Positions 1 to 10,228 of a stretch of DNA of 64,000 nucleotides are shown piece after piece. The notes under the pieces were generated by a model, which searched no databases, was not told the origin of the DNA, and saw nothing but the letters and a program-made list of their open reading frames with translations. Made by a program: the position numbers and the translations under genes. Position 1 is the stretch's first letter; each line of letters opens with the position of its first letter. This stretch comes from Harmothoe impar (lineage: Eukaryota; Annelida; Polychaeta; Phyllodocida; Polynoidae): the NCBI GenBank assembly GCA_947462335.1, contig OX381710.1:62305303-62369302 (forward strand), read 5' to 3'.

Positions 1-35
1 ATTTAGCCCGCTATAGAAACGGTTTTCGCTTGTCG

Positions 36-100
36 TCAAGGTGCACAAATGCAGTCCTGGGACGTCACTCTGTGGCGCTGCATCCATAAACCATGACGAC
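36..100 (-). CDS. terminal coding exon of left-edge split gene
   Basis: Probable last coding exon of a minus-strand gene of unknown function. Read on the minus strand it follows an acceptor ending TATGTTCAG at about 101-110, and it stays open until TGA at 36-38. It must be entered in phase 1, and the neighbouring minus-strand exon at 800-944 leaves exactly one base over, so the pair joins in frame across a 699-base intron. The encoded tail is about 22 residues, basic, with two closely spaced cysteines before the stop. No polyadenylation signal can be seen because the window starts 35 bases further on. Function is unknown; the exon call rests on splice-site and phase agreement only. Confidence 0.45.
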
Positions 101-799
101 CTGAACATACATGGGTTGCCATGGCTACAATGTGGCACTTGAGAGTTATTGGCCATCGATGTATTGGTAACCTTGATGCATGACGCCATCATTAAATGGT
201 TAATCTGTGCTAATGGTCACTCACAGGTATCATGTATAGCTCACCTGTACGTTACCATGACTACATGGACATGTATAGCCATTCTCACCTGTATTATACA
301 TGTATGTAATACAACACCACATAATGTAGCGTAGAATATCTACACCTAGATCTCCAATACTCAGTCTTTATGTAACTATCTTAGAATATTGTTCTTTTCA
401 TTCTGGATACAGAAAATGTACATAGATCAATAGGCCCCTATATATCGTACCAGTCTTATTCATATGTATATGGCTTTGGACCAGTAACATCTTTGAAATA
501 GAATAGGGGTAAACATAAAATTAATGTGAAATAGGTATAACCATTGCTGATTTACTACGTTGTGGTGAGTAAAATAAAGCTGTACGATAAATATGAACCT
601 ACCACTCTATCAACACGTGTACAAACACTGTCTCGTACACAGCTAATTTGCTCTAAACATTATAGCCATTGTAGATAAACTATTTCTCTTTTTCCAAAGC
701 TACACCAGTCTAGATACTACGGTTACTGGTACAATAGTGGAACTGTTGTCGATAAATCATGAGCCACAGCTGGTCAAAAATCAATAAATGAGATCTAAC
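101..799 (-). other. probable intron; no other feature seen
   Basis: The stretch between the two left-edge exons is AT-rich, stops in all frames and shows no recognisable repeat. It is read here as the 699-base intron of the minus-strand gene. Confidence 0.35.
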
Positions 800-944
800 C
801 TGAAAACAATGTGGCCGGCGTGCTGCCTGGTTCTCCTGGACCTGGCGCGGTGTTCTCCCCTGGTCTAGATGTCTGAGTGTCAGTAACAAACTTGTGTACC
901 TCTACCAGCTGTATCAGGGCATGAAGCTCCCCGTGCATTGTCTG
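800..944 (-). CDS. internal coding exon of left-edge split gene
   Basis: A 145-base exon-like segment on the minus strand with 48 open codons in one frame; the other two frames are stopped. The acceptor side reads GTCGTCTAG before the first codon and an in-frame TAG sits exactly there, so the open frame begins at the acceptor. The donor is TTTTCAG followed by GTTAGA. The peptide has a helical first half (ELHALIQLVEVHKF) and then a Pro/Gly/Thr-rich second half (motif PGENTAPGPGEPG). It leaves phase 1 and fits the terminal exon at 36-100. The coding exons linking it to the start exon near 4.7 kb were not found. The protein family is not recognised. Confidence 0.5.
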
Positions 945-1310
945 CTAGACGACTCACTACACCGCCAGCATAATGGGTGTTTAAGTAACAAAATACCATG
1001 GAAATAGGCCAGATATAAAACAACAACACTACACTGGGCTACCACTAGCACCGCTATAACTCATGTACAACAATAATACAAAAATAAACTTTTTTCTATG
1101 TTCCTATGACTACTGCTATCTCTAGTGCTAATCAAAGTCCAGCCCTGTCAATCACGACTGTTAAACATGGCTCCACCAGCAGCTGGCCAGGTGAGACTGG
1201 CCTCAATAGTAATCTGTATTTGTCAACGTCAGTCATAAGCTGGTACTATAAACACAGTACAAGAGGGAGAGGACTAATTCTGTGAGTGCCTGTACACCTA
1301 CCTCATTATG

Positions 1311-1358
1311 CCTGCCTGTCCTGCTGCCTGTCTCCCTGCCTGTCCTGCTGCCTGTCTG
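1311..1358. repeat. short tandem repeat, about 24-bp unit
   Basis: Two copies of a 24-base unit built from CCTGCCTGTCCTGCTG. They lie inside a minus-strand open frame (1298-1582) that also contains a TATATATAG box at about 1393-1401 and ends near a donor-like GAG|GTAGGT. Whether that frame is ever an exon cannot be decided. Confidence 0.6.
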
Positions 1359-1769
1359 GCCGTGAGTGCCGCTATTAAAGGCCCAGCGCCCCTATATATA
1401 GAGCTGAGTACCTGTCCCGACTGCACTCTGACTGTTACTGCACGTGCAGTAAGATCTGCGGGTTTAAGGCTGTAGGTGTGTAGAGTCTGTAGTAGAGTGC
1501 AGGTACTGATGAGGTGAGTTGGTGAGGTGAGCAGGTATTGATGCCTCACTATGGGTACTGGGTACTGGGTGCTGGCACCCACTGGCGGAGGGCTGGTCAG
1601 CCGGGTGCCGGGTGCTATATGGGCAGCAGTACTGGGGGTGCGTGGGTGGGGGCAGTGATCATCTATATACTAGAATCAGCTATAATGTGTCTATATTCTA
1701 CAGAACCTACTTGTGTCCCACTCAGAGGGCGGCTGGTGGCAGTGCATCGGGGGTCTGGATGGGGGGTCC

Positions 1770-1965
1770 CTATGTCGAATGTCGATCTTAAAAAATGGCC
1801 ATGTCGCATGTCAATGTCGCTTAATAATGCCCATGTCCTATGTCGATTTTAAGAACTACTCATGTCGCCTGTCACTATATTTTTTGACCCTCATGTCGCA
1901 TGTCACTAGGCCTCATGTCGATTGTCGATTTTAAGAAATAGCTATGTCGCTATCTCGAATTTGGT
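1770..1965. repeat. degenerate ATGTCG-rich repeat array
   Basis: About eight imperfect copies of a motif like CCATGTCGCNTGTCGATTTT, separated by short AT-rich spacers such as TTAAGAA. The same motif in reverse orientation fills the small inverted-repeat element at 17275-17515, so this is probably part of the same dispersed family. Confidence 0.55.
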
Positions 1966-2364
1966 GGTCCACACCCATTGCATCGTGGTGGGGGTGGTGG
2001 GAGGGGGCCAATATAAGCACCTCCCACGTGGGGTAATTCAGGGGAGGGGGGCTCCGGGGGGGGGGGGGCTACTGCAAGACGAGATCGTTCTTCTCCTGTT
2101 ATGTACGAGGTGCGCTTACCCTAGTTTTATAAACTACATTGTAATTTGTAGCTACTGCCTTGTACCCTTTCAGATGTTTTGGCTTTGCTTTTACTATATA
2201 TAATGACATTTCTACTTCCTTAAATTCTTGTGCCAGGCAATTACAGTTCAGGAATTACATGCCTCCCCTCCCTTCCAAGTTCCTTATCTTCCCTCACCCT
2301 GTCTGACCATTGCATCCCACTACCTTTTCCAATATAAAGTGTTGGTGAAAACACGAAACAAAAC

Positions 2365-2436
2365 TGCGTCGGCCGGGAATCGAACCCGGATCGACTGCTT
2401 GGAAGGCAACCATGCTAACCGTTACACCACCGACGC
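2365..2436 (-). tRNA. tRNA-Gly-TCC: tRNA-Gly (anticodon UCC)
   Basis: A complete 72-base tRNA on the minus strand. The acceptor strands GCGTCGG (5') and CCGACGC (3') pair perfectly, the discriminator base is A, the anticodon loop is CTTCCAA (anticodon TCC, decoding GGA), and the T arm is CCGGG-TTCGATT-CCCGG. The internal A and B boxes needed for RNA polymerase III are intact. A TTTT terminator follows three bases after the gene (2360-2363 on the plus strand). No intron is present. The sequence looks like a functional animal tRNA-Gly gene. Confidence 0.97.
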
Positions 2437-2559
2437 CCGCTGAATACCATTGTAATCCAAGTCAGGTGACTTGACCTCTAGATCAACCATGCCTCTTCGT
2501 TTCCATCCTCCTCTCCTTCCTAAGTTATATTTCTTACCCCCCTTCCCCTTTACCCCTTC

Positions 2560-2736
2560 TCCCCCTTCTCCCTTCTCCCTTCCTCTGGCCCTTCCCCTTT
2601 CCCCTTTGGCCCTACCCCATCCTCCCTTCCTCCCTTCCTCCCTCCCTTCCTCCCTTCCTTCCTTCCTTCCTTCCTTCCTTCCTTCCTTCCTTCCTTCCTT
2701 CCTTCCTTCCTTCCTTCCTTCCTCCCTTCCTTCCTC
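2560..2736. repeat. polypyrimidine tract with (CTTC)n microsatellite
   Basis: A C/T-only stretch beside the tRNA gene. It ends in a nearly pure (CTTC)n run from about 2653 to 2722. The open frames across it on both strands are artefacts of the repeat. Confidence 0.95.
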
Positions 2737-2739
2737 AAT

Positions 2740-4678
2740 CATAGGAGGTGGTAACTGTTTCTCAGTTAAGTGTCAGTGATATGTAAAATGGTTAAACTTG
2801 TATCCATGTCTTCTTCAGTGCATCGGAAAATACAGGTACTCATAGCATATCTCTAAGGCGGTCATCTTAATTTTGCATGGGTGGTGGTGTCGTTGCTTCT
2901 GGTAAACAATAGGGACCTTTAGCAAACCACGTAAAGGCTTATAAAACGCAGATGTAGCAGTGCTGAAAGGATGGGATACGTCTGCGTTAAATGAGCTTTT
3001 ACGTGGTTGCTAAAGGAGTGGGGTAGTTTGGCAGTCAAATGCTACCGTGTTAGAGCCATGCACCTCCCTGCGCGCCTCTACCCTACCTATACCCCTCCCT
3101 GTCTTTTCCTCACCCTTACACCCCTTGTATTAGAGCTGTGGGTAGGAGGGTTAACGTCCGCCTGGCGGTGCTGGGGGTGGTGGTGTTGGCATGCTGCCTA
3201 CCTCCTCAGGCACCGTGTCTGGTCTTCACAGCCAACGTCAATCAATCATGGAGTATCCTAGGGACACCCTAGATATATATATCAATAAGGCATCTCTGAT
3301 ATATCACATGCACATCCCTACTCCATCACCAACACAACCAAAATGTAGCACCACTACTCTAGTTCTAAAGACGTTTTTACTGTCACAATAAAGGTCCCCC
3401 TATATGATATATGGTTCAATAGTCCTGGACCTCATTTACGTCATGCTCAGGTGCATGTCGTGATATATCCCTTTCCACATTATTTATCAGTGGTCTGCCA
3501 CAGAGGCATTGATTACTCTCCACTTAGAAGCTATGGCGTTCTGCATCTTTCCATGGCAGCATCCAAACTGACGTTTGATCTAAGCAACAAGATAAATGAC
3601 ATTTGGCTTGGAAGTTTATACTCAAGGGAAATATACCCAGCATGCTTTTGGCTATGACTTAAAAACAGGCTGAAATTAATCAACTACGTTAGAGCTAATG
3701 TAGCGTGTCCACCTTCAGTCATGCACCAGGGTATATTGAGGAACATCTATATAGACATTCACCGAAGAGAATAGAATATAGGGTCTGAGCCCGATGAGGA
3801 CAATACATGCATAGCAACATAACTACTGGGGTATCATACCCAGGATACCTTGTCCCTGGTTGATCATCACTCCCTCTACATGAGCTGCTCCCCTAGGGTA
3901 GCTCACTCACTGTGGAGCTGAACTAGCCCTTTAAGAACAGCATAGTGTTTAAATGCACACATCGCGCCGATTATACGGGGTTGAAATACGCCTGAACAGT
4001 CAGCATGGTACACCAATGGAGCACTACATGTATCATGACATCATGTGGTCCTTAAAAGCCGAAATATCGGTACCCCTCCACCGACAGTCGGAGTGGAGTA
4101 GACAGGTACTCAGCCCTGTACATATAAAGGCTGTGGGGGTTTAAAGGGTTAGATTTAAGTACTCCTGTTGTGCCCCTTCGTGATGTCTGTATAAGTACCC
4201 CATGTAACTAACGAGTCCAACCCCACAACCCTACACGCACAGAGCGCAGCCTGCACGCCCCCTGCTGAGTAATACACCAACTACGTATTGAGCAGCTCAT
4301 AGTGCTGGTAGGCAGTGACCCTTGATCTCTAACTTTAACATGTCATGTATTTACAATCAGGAGGCTAAAAAGGGTGCATAACCCAATATAGACCCTTACC
4401 CGAACGTATTTTAACTAATACCATAGGTTGGCGTAATCATTGTATAATATTGCGTCATTCTATAGAACAGGGCAGCACCAATTATGCATGACAGTACAAT
4501 GTATACTTACATATGTAATGGGGGTAGTGCGTGTACATACATTTTGTACAACCCTTCTGTTATTGACTGCTCTGATGCGGATTGGCGGCTTTGTAGACTC
4601 ACATTACATGGTATATTTAAAATTAAAGCTCCAATACTAGAATGTGATAAGCTCACTGATAATTACTAAACTACTTAC
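2740..4678. other. intergenic or intronic; no confirmed feature
   Basis: If the minus-strand gene runs from 5.2 kb to 36, this is mostly its intron. Missing coding exons should lie somewhere between 945 and 4678. Acceptor-like strings occur (for example CCTCCTACCCACAG on the minus strand near 3140), but no exon is open in the required phase with good sites at both ends. Confidence 0.3.
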
Positions 4679-4757
4679 CCATGGTGGATCCAGCACTGGC
4701 AGGTGGGACTTGACGGCGACGGGTTAAAATTCCAAATTCTGTACGGCGATGCTTGAA
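4679..4757 (-). CDS. probable start exon of left-edge split gene
   Basis: A 79-base exon-like segment on the minus strand between a good acceptor (GACTTTGTAG) and a consensus donor (G|GTAAGT). Its last four bases are ATGG in an excellent initiation context (CCACCATGG), so it may hold 5' untranslated sequence plus the start codon at 4680-4682, leaving phase 1. Reading it instead as wholly coding is possible in frame 0 (26 codons open), but this does not match the phase of the exon upstream. The gene is the same as that of exons 800-944 and 36-100 only by strand and order; no sequence link is visible. Confidence 0.4.
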
Positions 4758-4863
4758 CTACAAAGTCAGATATTCCATCACTAGAGAGCATTATCCGGAA
4801 CCTGAATTATCTCATGGTACATACGATAATTCAGAACATGATTAGGCTGTCCACCGTCTACAC

Positions 4864-4935
4864 CTGAGTAGTGAGCAGGTCATCCTGAAGACTGTCATGC
4901 CGGTGGTACTCCATACACGACCTCGGGGGTCACTC
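4864..4935 (-). other. probable noncoding exon upstream of start exon
   Basis: A 72-base minus-strand segment with a strong acceptor (ATGTTTTCCCCAG) and a donor CTCAG|GTGTAG. Only one frame is open through it, and that frame would run into a stop in the next exon. A 5' untranslated exon is therefore the simplest reading. Confidence 0.35.
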
Positions 4936-5161
4936 CTGGGGAAAACATATATAAGTTATAACTTGTATCTCTAACTGTACACAGTGTATGAAGAACAGAC
5001 TTGTTATAATGACTGCATGTTAAGTCCTGGTTACGTCCTGGGTCCCATTACAGTGTAAGAGACAATGATTGGTCCTCCTGACATGAGTAGAGGTAGTTAT
5101 GTTACAGGAGGTATCTGGTGTAACAGAGACATAAGTACAGAGCACATGCACATCTACTCAC

Positions 5162-5224
5162 CACTACTGCATACAGACAGAGGTGTAGAGCATATGCCGC
5201 CTGCCCAGCCCCACACTGACCCAC
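5162..5224 (-). other. possible upstream noncoding exon
   Basis: A 63-base minus-strand segment with a strong donor (GTG|GTGAGTA) and an acceptor-like CATGGTATAG. Its frames do not match the downstream exons, so it is at most a 5' untranslated exon. Confidence 0.25.
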
Positions 5225-5340
5225 CTATACCATGTACAACGGGGATATGACCTGGATTGAGACAACACATATTATATATACACAGTGGTACAGGCAGTGT
5301 TTGTATATATGTCCTGTAACTATGGAAACCGTTATTGTTT

Positions 5341-5487
5341 TCACCTAGGACCTTGTTTGGGTTATCGTCAGTAGAAAAAAAGATTGTGGACCATGAGTTG
5401 TTTTCCTATTTACTGGGAAAACAAGCCATGATCCACAATCCCTTTTTCTACAAGCATACCGATCCTAGTAGGACCCAAGTGGGACAT
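5341..5487. repeat. imperfect hairpin-forming inverted repeat
   Basis: Arms of about 65-70 bases around a 9-base centre (TATTTACTG). The inner arms, 5373-5407 and 5417-5450, are well matched (AGAAAAA..GATTGTGGA against its complement). The outer arms are looser (CACCTAGGACC against a TCCTACTAGG-like end). It is probably a small fold-back element next to the larger one at 5618. Confidence 0.65.
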
Positions 5488-5617
5488 TAATATGCCCTCC
5501 AGGGGAGGGCCTGATGCACTACAGGACAAGGGGCAGGGAGTAGCTTTGTGTGCTTTGTACTGTTTTGATAGGGTTTTGCAGTGGGTGCCTACACACAAAC
5601 AAATGTGGTAATTGCTT

Positions 5618-8600
5618 GATTTTAGTCAGGAGCATTTTCTGGGAAAGAGGCCTTATAAAAAGGGTCAAGGCATTTTGCAGTAGAATTGTTTTTAGAGTTG
5701 TATTAGGGTAATTTGGGTGTGCTGAATCCAAATCTGCCATATAACATTTCATATCTTGATGTTATCTGGCCGGAAAATCAAAAACAAAACTGCTACCATT
5801 TTTGGCTGAAAATCTGCAGATATCAGCAGGTGTAGGGTATACTAGCCTAGTGCAAAACATGGTATGGTCATGAAATTGAATATGCTTACTCCTTAGTGGG
5901 TCATCTTTCATATCTGCATCATTTGACATTTGAAAATCCAAGATGGCGGCCATTTTCAAGATGGCTGCCCAATTCACATTTTCAAGCTTGTTTTCTTCAT
6001 AGAAATGGATGTAGTTGTTCAATCAACTTAATCTTGGTGTCAAATTCTATGTTTTCAGACCTGCTGAAGCTAATCCCAGCACTTTTAATGATCTTAGAGC
6101 AGTTATAGAGCAGAAAAATATGTATTTTACATCATATCGATAGATTACTTGTGTAGAAAACGAGTCTTCCAATACTCAGCTCCGACTCTTATCCTCAGCC
6201 CCACCTCCCCATCTGTCACCATCCTCTATCCTTCCATGAACTGACTATCATCAATGCCTGATTATGCCCACACCTACACCACTACCACCTGTTACTAGAA
6301 CTATGGGTAGTAAGGTATCTTCTTGTATTCAATACAGCAGTAAGAGTTACAGTTGGAAAAGCTATGAAAAGGGTATCATGAGGGCCCACAAATACACTTC
6401 AGTCTTTGTGGAATCTACTTATGCCCCAATTTATAGAATATCTTGAGGAGAAGAACTGATTCAAAAAGATGACATTGTACTTCTCAGCTTGTTTCTGTAA
6501 AACATATATTGAATTCTAAGATTTTTTTCAAACTTTGTCTTGTGTGTAACCTACATGGAGGCAGTAAGCATCCTTCTCTTCTTCACACAAAATTACTGTA
6601 GAGGTCTATGGCTTGGTTAAGAAAGATTTTCACATTGCTGTAGAGCTTTGTCATTGACTGGGTTGCTACCAAGCTGAGACAGAAGCTTATTGTTTTGCAT
6701 GAAGTTTGTCAAGGCTGTTATATTTGAGTGACCTACCAAGGAAGAGGTGGTATCACTATGGTCTACAAAGAGTTACAACTGGTGCCTGGTCATCGGCAAT
6801 CAAGGTGAAGTATCTTCTAGCATTTTATAAGACCTTTTATCAGACTTTTTATTAGGGCCACCCCATGCATGAGGGTCAATCAGTCTCTACCAGGGACAAG
6901 GGAATAGGGAATAACTCATCTAGAACTCTAGATCTGAGATCTCTCTTCTAGCAACTTAAAATAGGACAAGTCTCTACAGAACATAACAATCTAGCCTTTC
7001 TTGAACAAACTGCTCCCATCTTTCTTGACCAAGCCTATCGTAATTAGTTAGTGACTCTTTGGTATCTTCTGTAGCTTGTGGCAATATTTCTATAATTGAC
7101 CCCTTTGGTGGTGTCATTATAGGTCATAAAACTCTTGGACAGAAGGGAGGGGTTTCATTAACACTTCACATTACATACACTGGCAGATGGGGCTATAGGG
7201 AGTGAAGTCTGGTTTATTTGAGATATCACTGTAACCCCTGACCACAGTTATAAGACTCTCACAGAGAAGCCAGTCCCTTTGTTGGCCTCACCAGGTCTTC
7301 CCACACAAGGTATAGTGTAGAAAGTTTCTGAATTAGTTTTGATTCAGCTTCTGTGTCTTGTCAGTGTCATGATGTATCTTCTTGTGTTGGAACTAGCCTA
7401 AACATTATTGGTGTTGCTGGATATTTCAGGCCTGATTGTTGCATCAGACAAGTAGCTAGGTGCCAAACCTTTGGTAGGACTTGTATGTTATACATCAATT
7501 GAAAAACAAATTATATAAGACGTATATTCTGGGAAGCCTACATTTATACAAGCATAGCTCTTAAGACATACTGTACCAAAGTACTCCCTTACTTTGAGAA
7601 TCAGGATCAGCTTTTGCTTGGCGGCTTTGCTTAGAGATTAAACAATATGTGCAGAACAGATGCCTTGAGATATGTTTGAAGGTTGATCTGCTAACTCATA
7701 CAGTGTTTGTAAATGCTAAAGCTAAGATCCCTATGCTAAGCTTTGGAAGAGGGAACACATCTTGAGAATGTCATGTATTATAGAGCACAAGAAGGGGCAA
7801 ATACACTGTTAACAGATACCTCTTGACCAGAGCCTACCAGGGCCTGATTCTAACACATTACTCATGGCAGTGGGTTTGTTACACACATTCATATGATTTA
7901 TATTTTGTTGTAACTGTCTGTACTAACTTGGTAATAAACATACTTGTTTAAGAAAAAAAAACTCTCTCTGTTGTTTGGGATGCAAGAAGATCCCTCTCTA
8001 CACATAGCTCTACAGACATACCTTGATACTCAGACCAGTGCAAGCAGTGCAGGCTAAAGATGGGTGGATATCAAAATTAGATGGACTTTCAAAGAATTAT
8101 TTCAATTCAAGTGTATAAGAACAGCCAGAACAGGTTGGATCCTGTGTACATTGGACCATCAAAGGACAACTATCAGAGTGATCAAGGTGATCAGCGATAC
8201 ATGGTGGTCAGTCTATAGGAGGGTAGAGGGTAGTGAGGGACGGGGAGGTGGAGGTAGAGGCTAACTATGATCTTGCTAGTGTCAATGCTAAGTGAGGGTA
8301 AGAGTATGAAGCTAAGTACGGAATTACAAAACATTCATTTTCTACACTCAAGTTAACAATAAATAGGATGTAAAATACACATTTTCCTGTTTAATAACTG
8401 CTCTGAGATCATTATAAGTGTGAGAATTGGCTTCAGCAGGTCTGAAAACATAGAATTTGACACCAAGATTAAGTAGATTGAACAACTACATCCATTTCTA
8501 TGAAGGAAACAAGCTTGGAAATGTGATTCGGGCAGCCATCTTGAAAATGGCCGCCATCTTGGATTTTCAAATGTCAAATGATGCAGATATGAAAGATGAC

Positions 8601-8868
8601 ATACTGGGGAGTAAGCATATTCAATTTCATGACCATACCATGTTTTGCACTAGGTTATTATAAGCTGTACCTGCTGATATCTGCAGGTTTTCAGCCAAAT
8701 ATGGTAGCCATTTTGTTTTTGATTTTTCGGCCAGATAACATCAAGATATGAAATGTTATACGGCAGATTTGGATTCAGCACACCCAAATTACTCTAATAC
8801 AACTCTAAAAACAATTCTACTGAAAAATGCCTTAACAATTCTGATTTCCTGAAAATGGGTCCTGACTA
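5618..8868. mobile_element. fold-back DNA element with ~545-bp inverted arms
   Basis: The left arm (about 5618-6165) and right arm (about 8322-8868) are inverted copies over roughly 545 bases. For example, the segment around GATGTTATCTGGCCGG at 5760 recurs reversed at 8730. Both arms code for the same short frames on opposite strands (peptides containing NPRWRPFSRWLP). The 2.16-kb interior has no open frame above about 60 codons, so no transposase is visible. The exact termini and target duplication could not be fixed because similarity fades outside the arms. The size, long inverted arms and noncoding core suggest a nonautonomous fold-back or long-TIR transposon. Confidence 0.7.
7933..7961 (+). 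other. AATAAA plus A-tract; possible retrocopy 3' end
   Basis: AATAAA at 7933-7938 is followed 14 bases later by a run of nine A. Inside an otherwise noncoding transposon core this resembles the 3' end of a retrotransposed transcript. The upstream 1.5 kb has no recognisable ORF, so the origin is unknown. Confidence 0.25.
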
Positions 8869-9866
8869 TTTGATCAATATTGATAAACATACCTAAAATA
8901 TTAATTAAATATGGGTAGGTATGTTTCCCCCGGCCACCACCATTGATACAGCAATGAAATGAATGGATGATGGTCCACAAATGCCTCTAACGCAGAAACT
9001 CGGGCAGCGCTATAAGGCCCAACAGGTGGCAGCACATCTCAGGTAGTTGACCAAGCATCTAAGCGGGGCAGCTAACTTTGATATCGTTGCCGATTCTTAG
9101 ACTCTATTTCTAGTTGCCTCCTCTGTGGTCACAGCGATGAATAGAACGACGGCTAGAATAACAGAATAACAAAACCAATGTAGTTGGATATTATTGGTAT
9201 TGTTGATATTTCAAGTCTATCATGTATATGGTGCATCAATGTTAAAACAAAGGAAACAGCCTCTGTTTATATTGAGTACAAATCCATCACCAGTGGTGTA
9301 TAAGTCAGATGTAGTACAACCACAGCCTCTGTATGCACCGTGGTCACAGTCACAGCTGAGAACACTCATCTCTTACTCGTGATCGGCCATGACTGTACTT
9401 AACATAATGAATACAGAACTGTGGCTGTACTCTATCTACTACATGTTTACACAACATGCTACATTTATATCTGTATTTGTTTTCTGTACTCCAACCACAA
9501 CAAACCACATATAAAAAGTACACCATACAAACCTGACCCTCTGATTGGCCACCTGCCAAAGTGTCAGACGCCATCACCAGGTGGCGACACAACAGATGTA
9601 TACACACATCACTCTCCATCCAAAGGTTTGGCTATGTCGCTGCAGTGCCATGTCAGTAACATGTGGTGGAGAGTGACCAGATCTAGGTGGGGAGAGGAGT
9701 AGCTCGCGGTATTTCTGTTTGGCGGATCATACACCCTTCATACCTCCCAGTGATCCTTGACCCCGCCCCTATTCTACGTAGTAAGACACCATATGTCAAT
9801 GGCATTCTTCGCAAAAATATTGGTATATCACAATGGACTTCAGAAGCTTTCTATGACGCAGGATTA
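8869..9866. other. no gene seen
   Basis: Stops in all frames; no repeat structure or RNA gene was recognised. Confidence 0.4.
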
Positions 9867-10194
9867 CACTGATAAAATCAAAGCTTGTCAAAAATCATCT
9901 AATGAGAGGACTTTGGGGTCTTCCAAGTACCTGTAAATTAAACAAGTTAACTGATTAAAGGTTGTCTATCTGATGACCTGCCAGGTTTAATACCATCCCA
10001 CAGGACAACACTAGATACTAGACTGATTGACAACATTGTCAGTCAGATGAGCCTAGTGTTGTCTTGTGGGATGGTAACCTGCTAGGTCCTCAGATGGACA
10101 ACCATTAACTTGTTTATCTCATGACAATCACCTAAAGTCTTCGTATATAAGACGACTATTAATTCTGACAACTTTAGATGTGATTTTATCAGTG
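9867..10194. mobile_element. 328-bp palindromic MITE, CACTGATAAAATCA ends
   Basis: Perfect 14-base terminal inverted repeats CACTGATAAAATCA at 9867-9880 and 10181-10194. Similarity between the arms continues inwards: AAACAAGTTAA, GGTTGTCTATCTGATGACCT and ACCATCCCACAGGACAACA all recur reversed. The whole unit could fold into a long hairpin. No convincing target duplication is visible (TA on the left, CA on the right). The terminal CACTGATAA is shared with the adjacent larger element at 10229. Confidence 0.75.
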
Positions 10195-10228
10195 CAGCGC
10201 TAAAGGATACAGGATTTCGGAAAGGGTG

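Noticed and set aside
2422..2779. Lys/Glu/Gly- and Ser/Leu/Pro-repeat ORFs
   Set aside because: Produced by the CTTC microsatellite and overlapping the tRNA gene.
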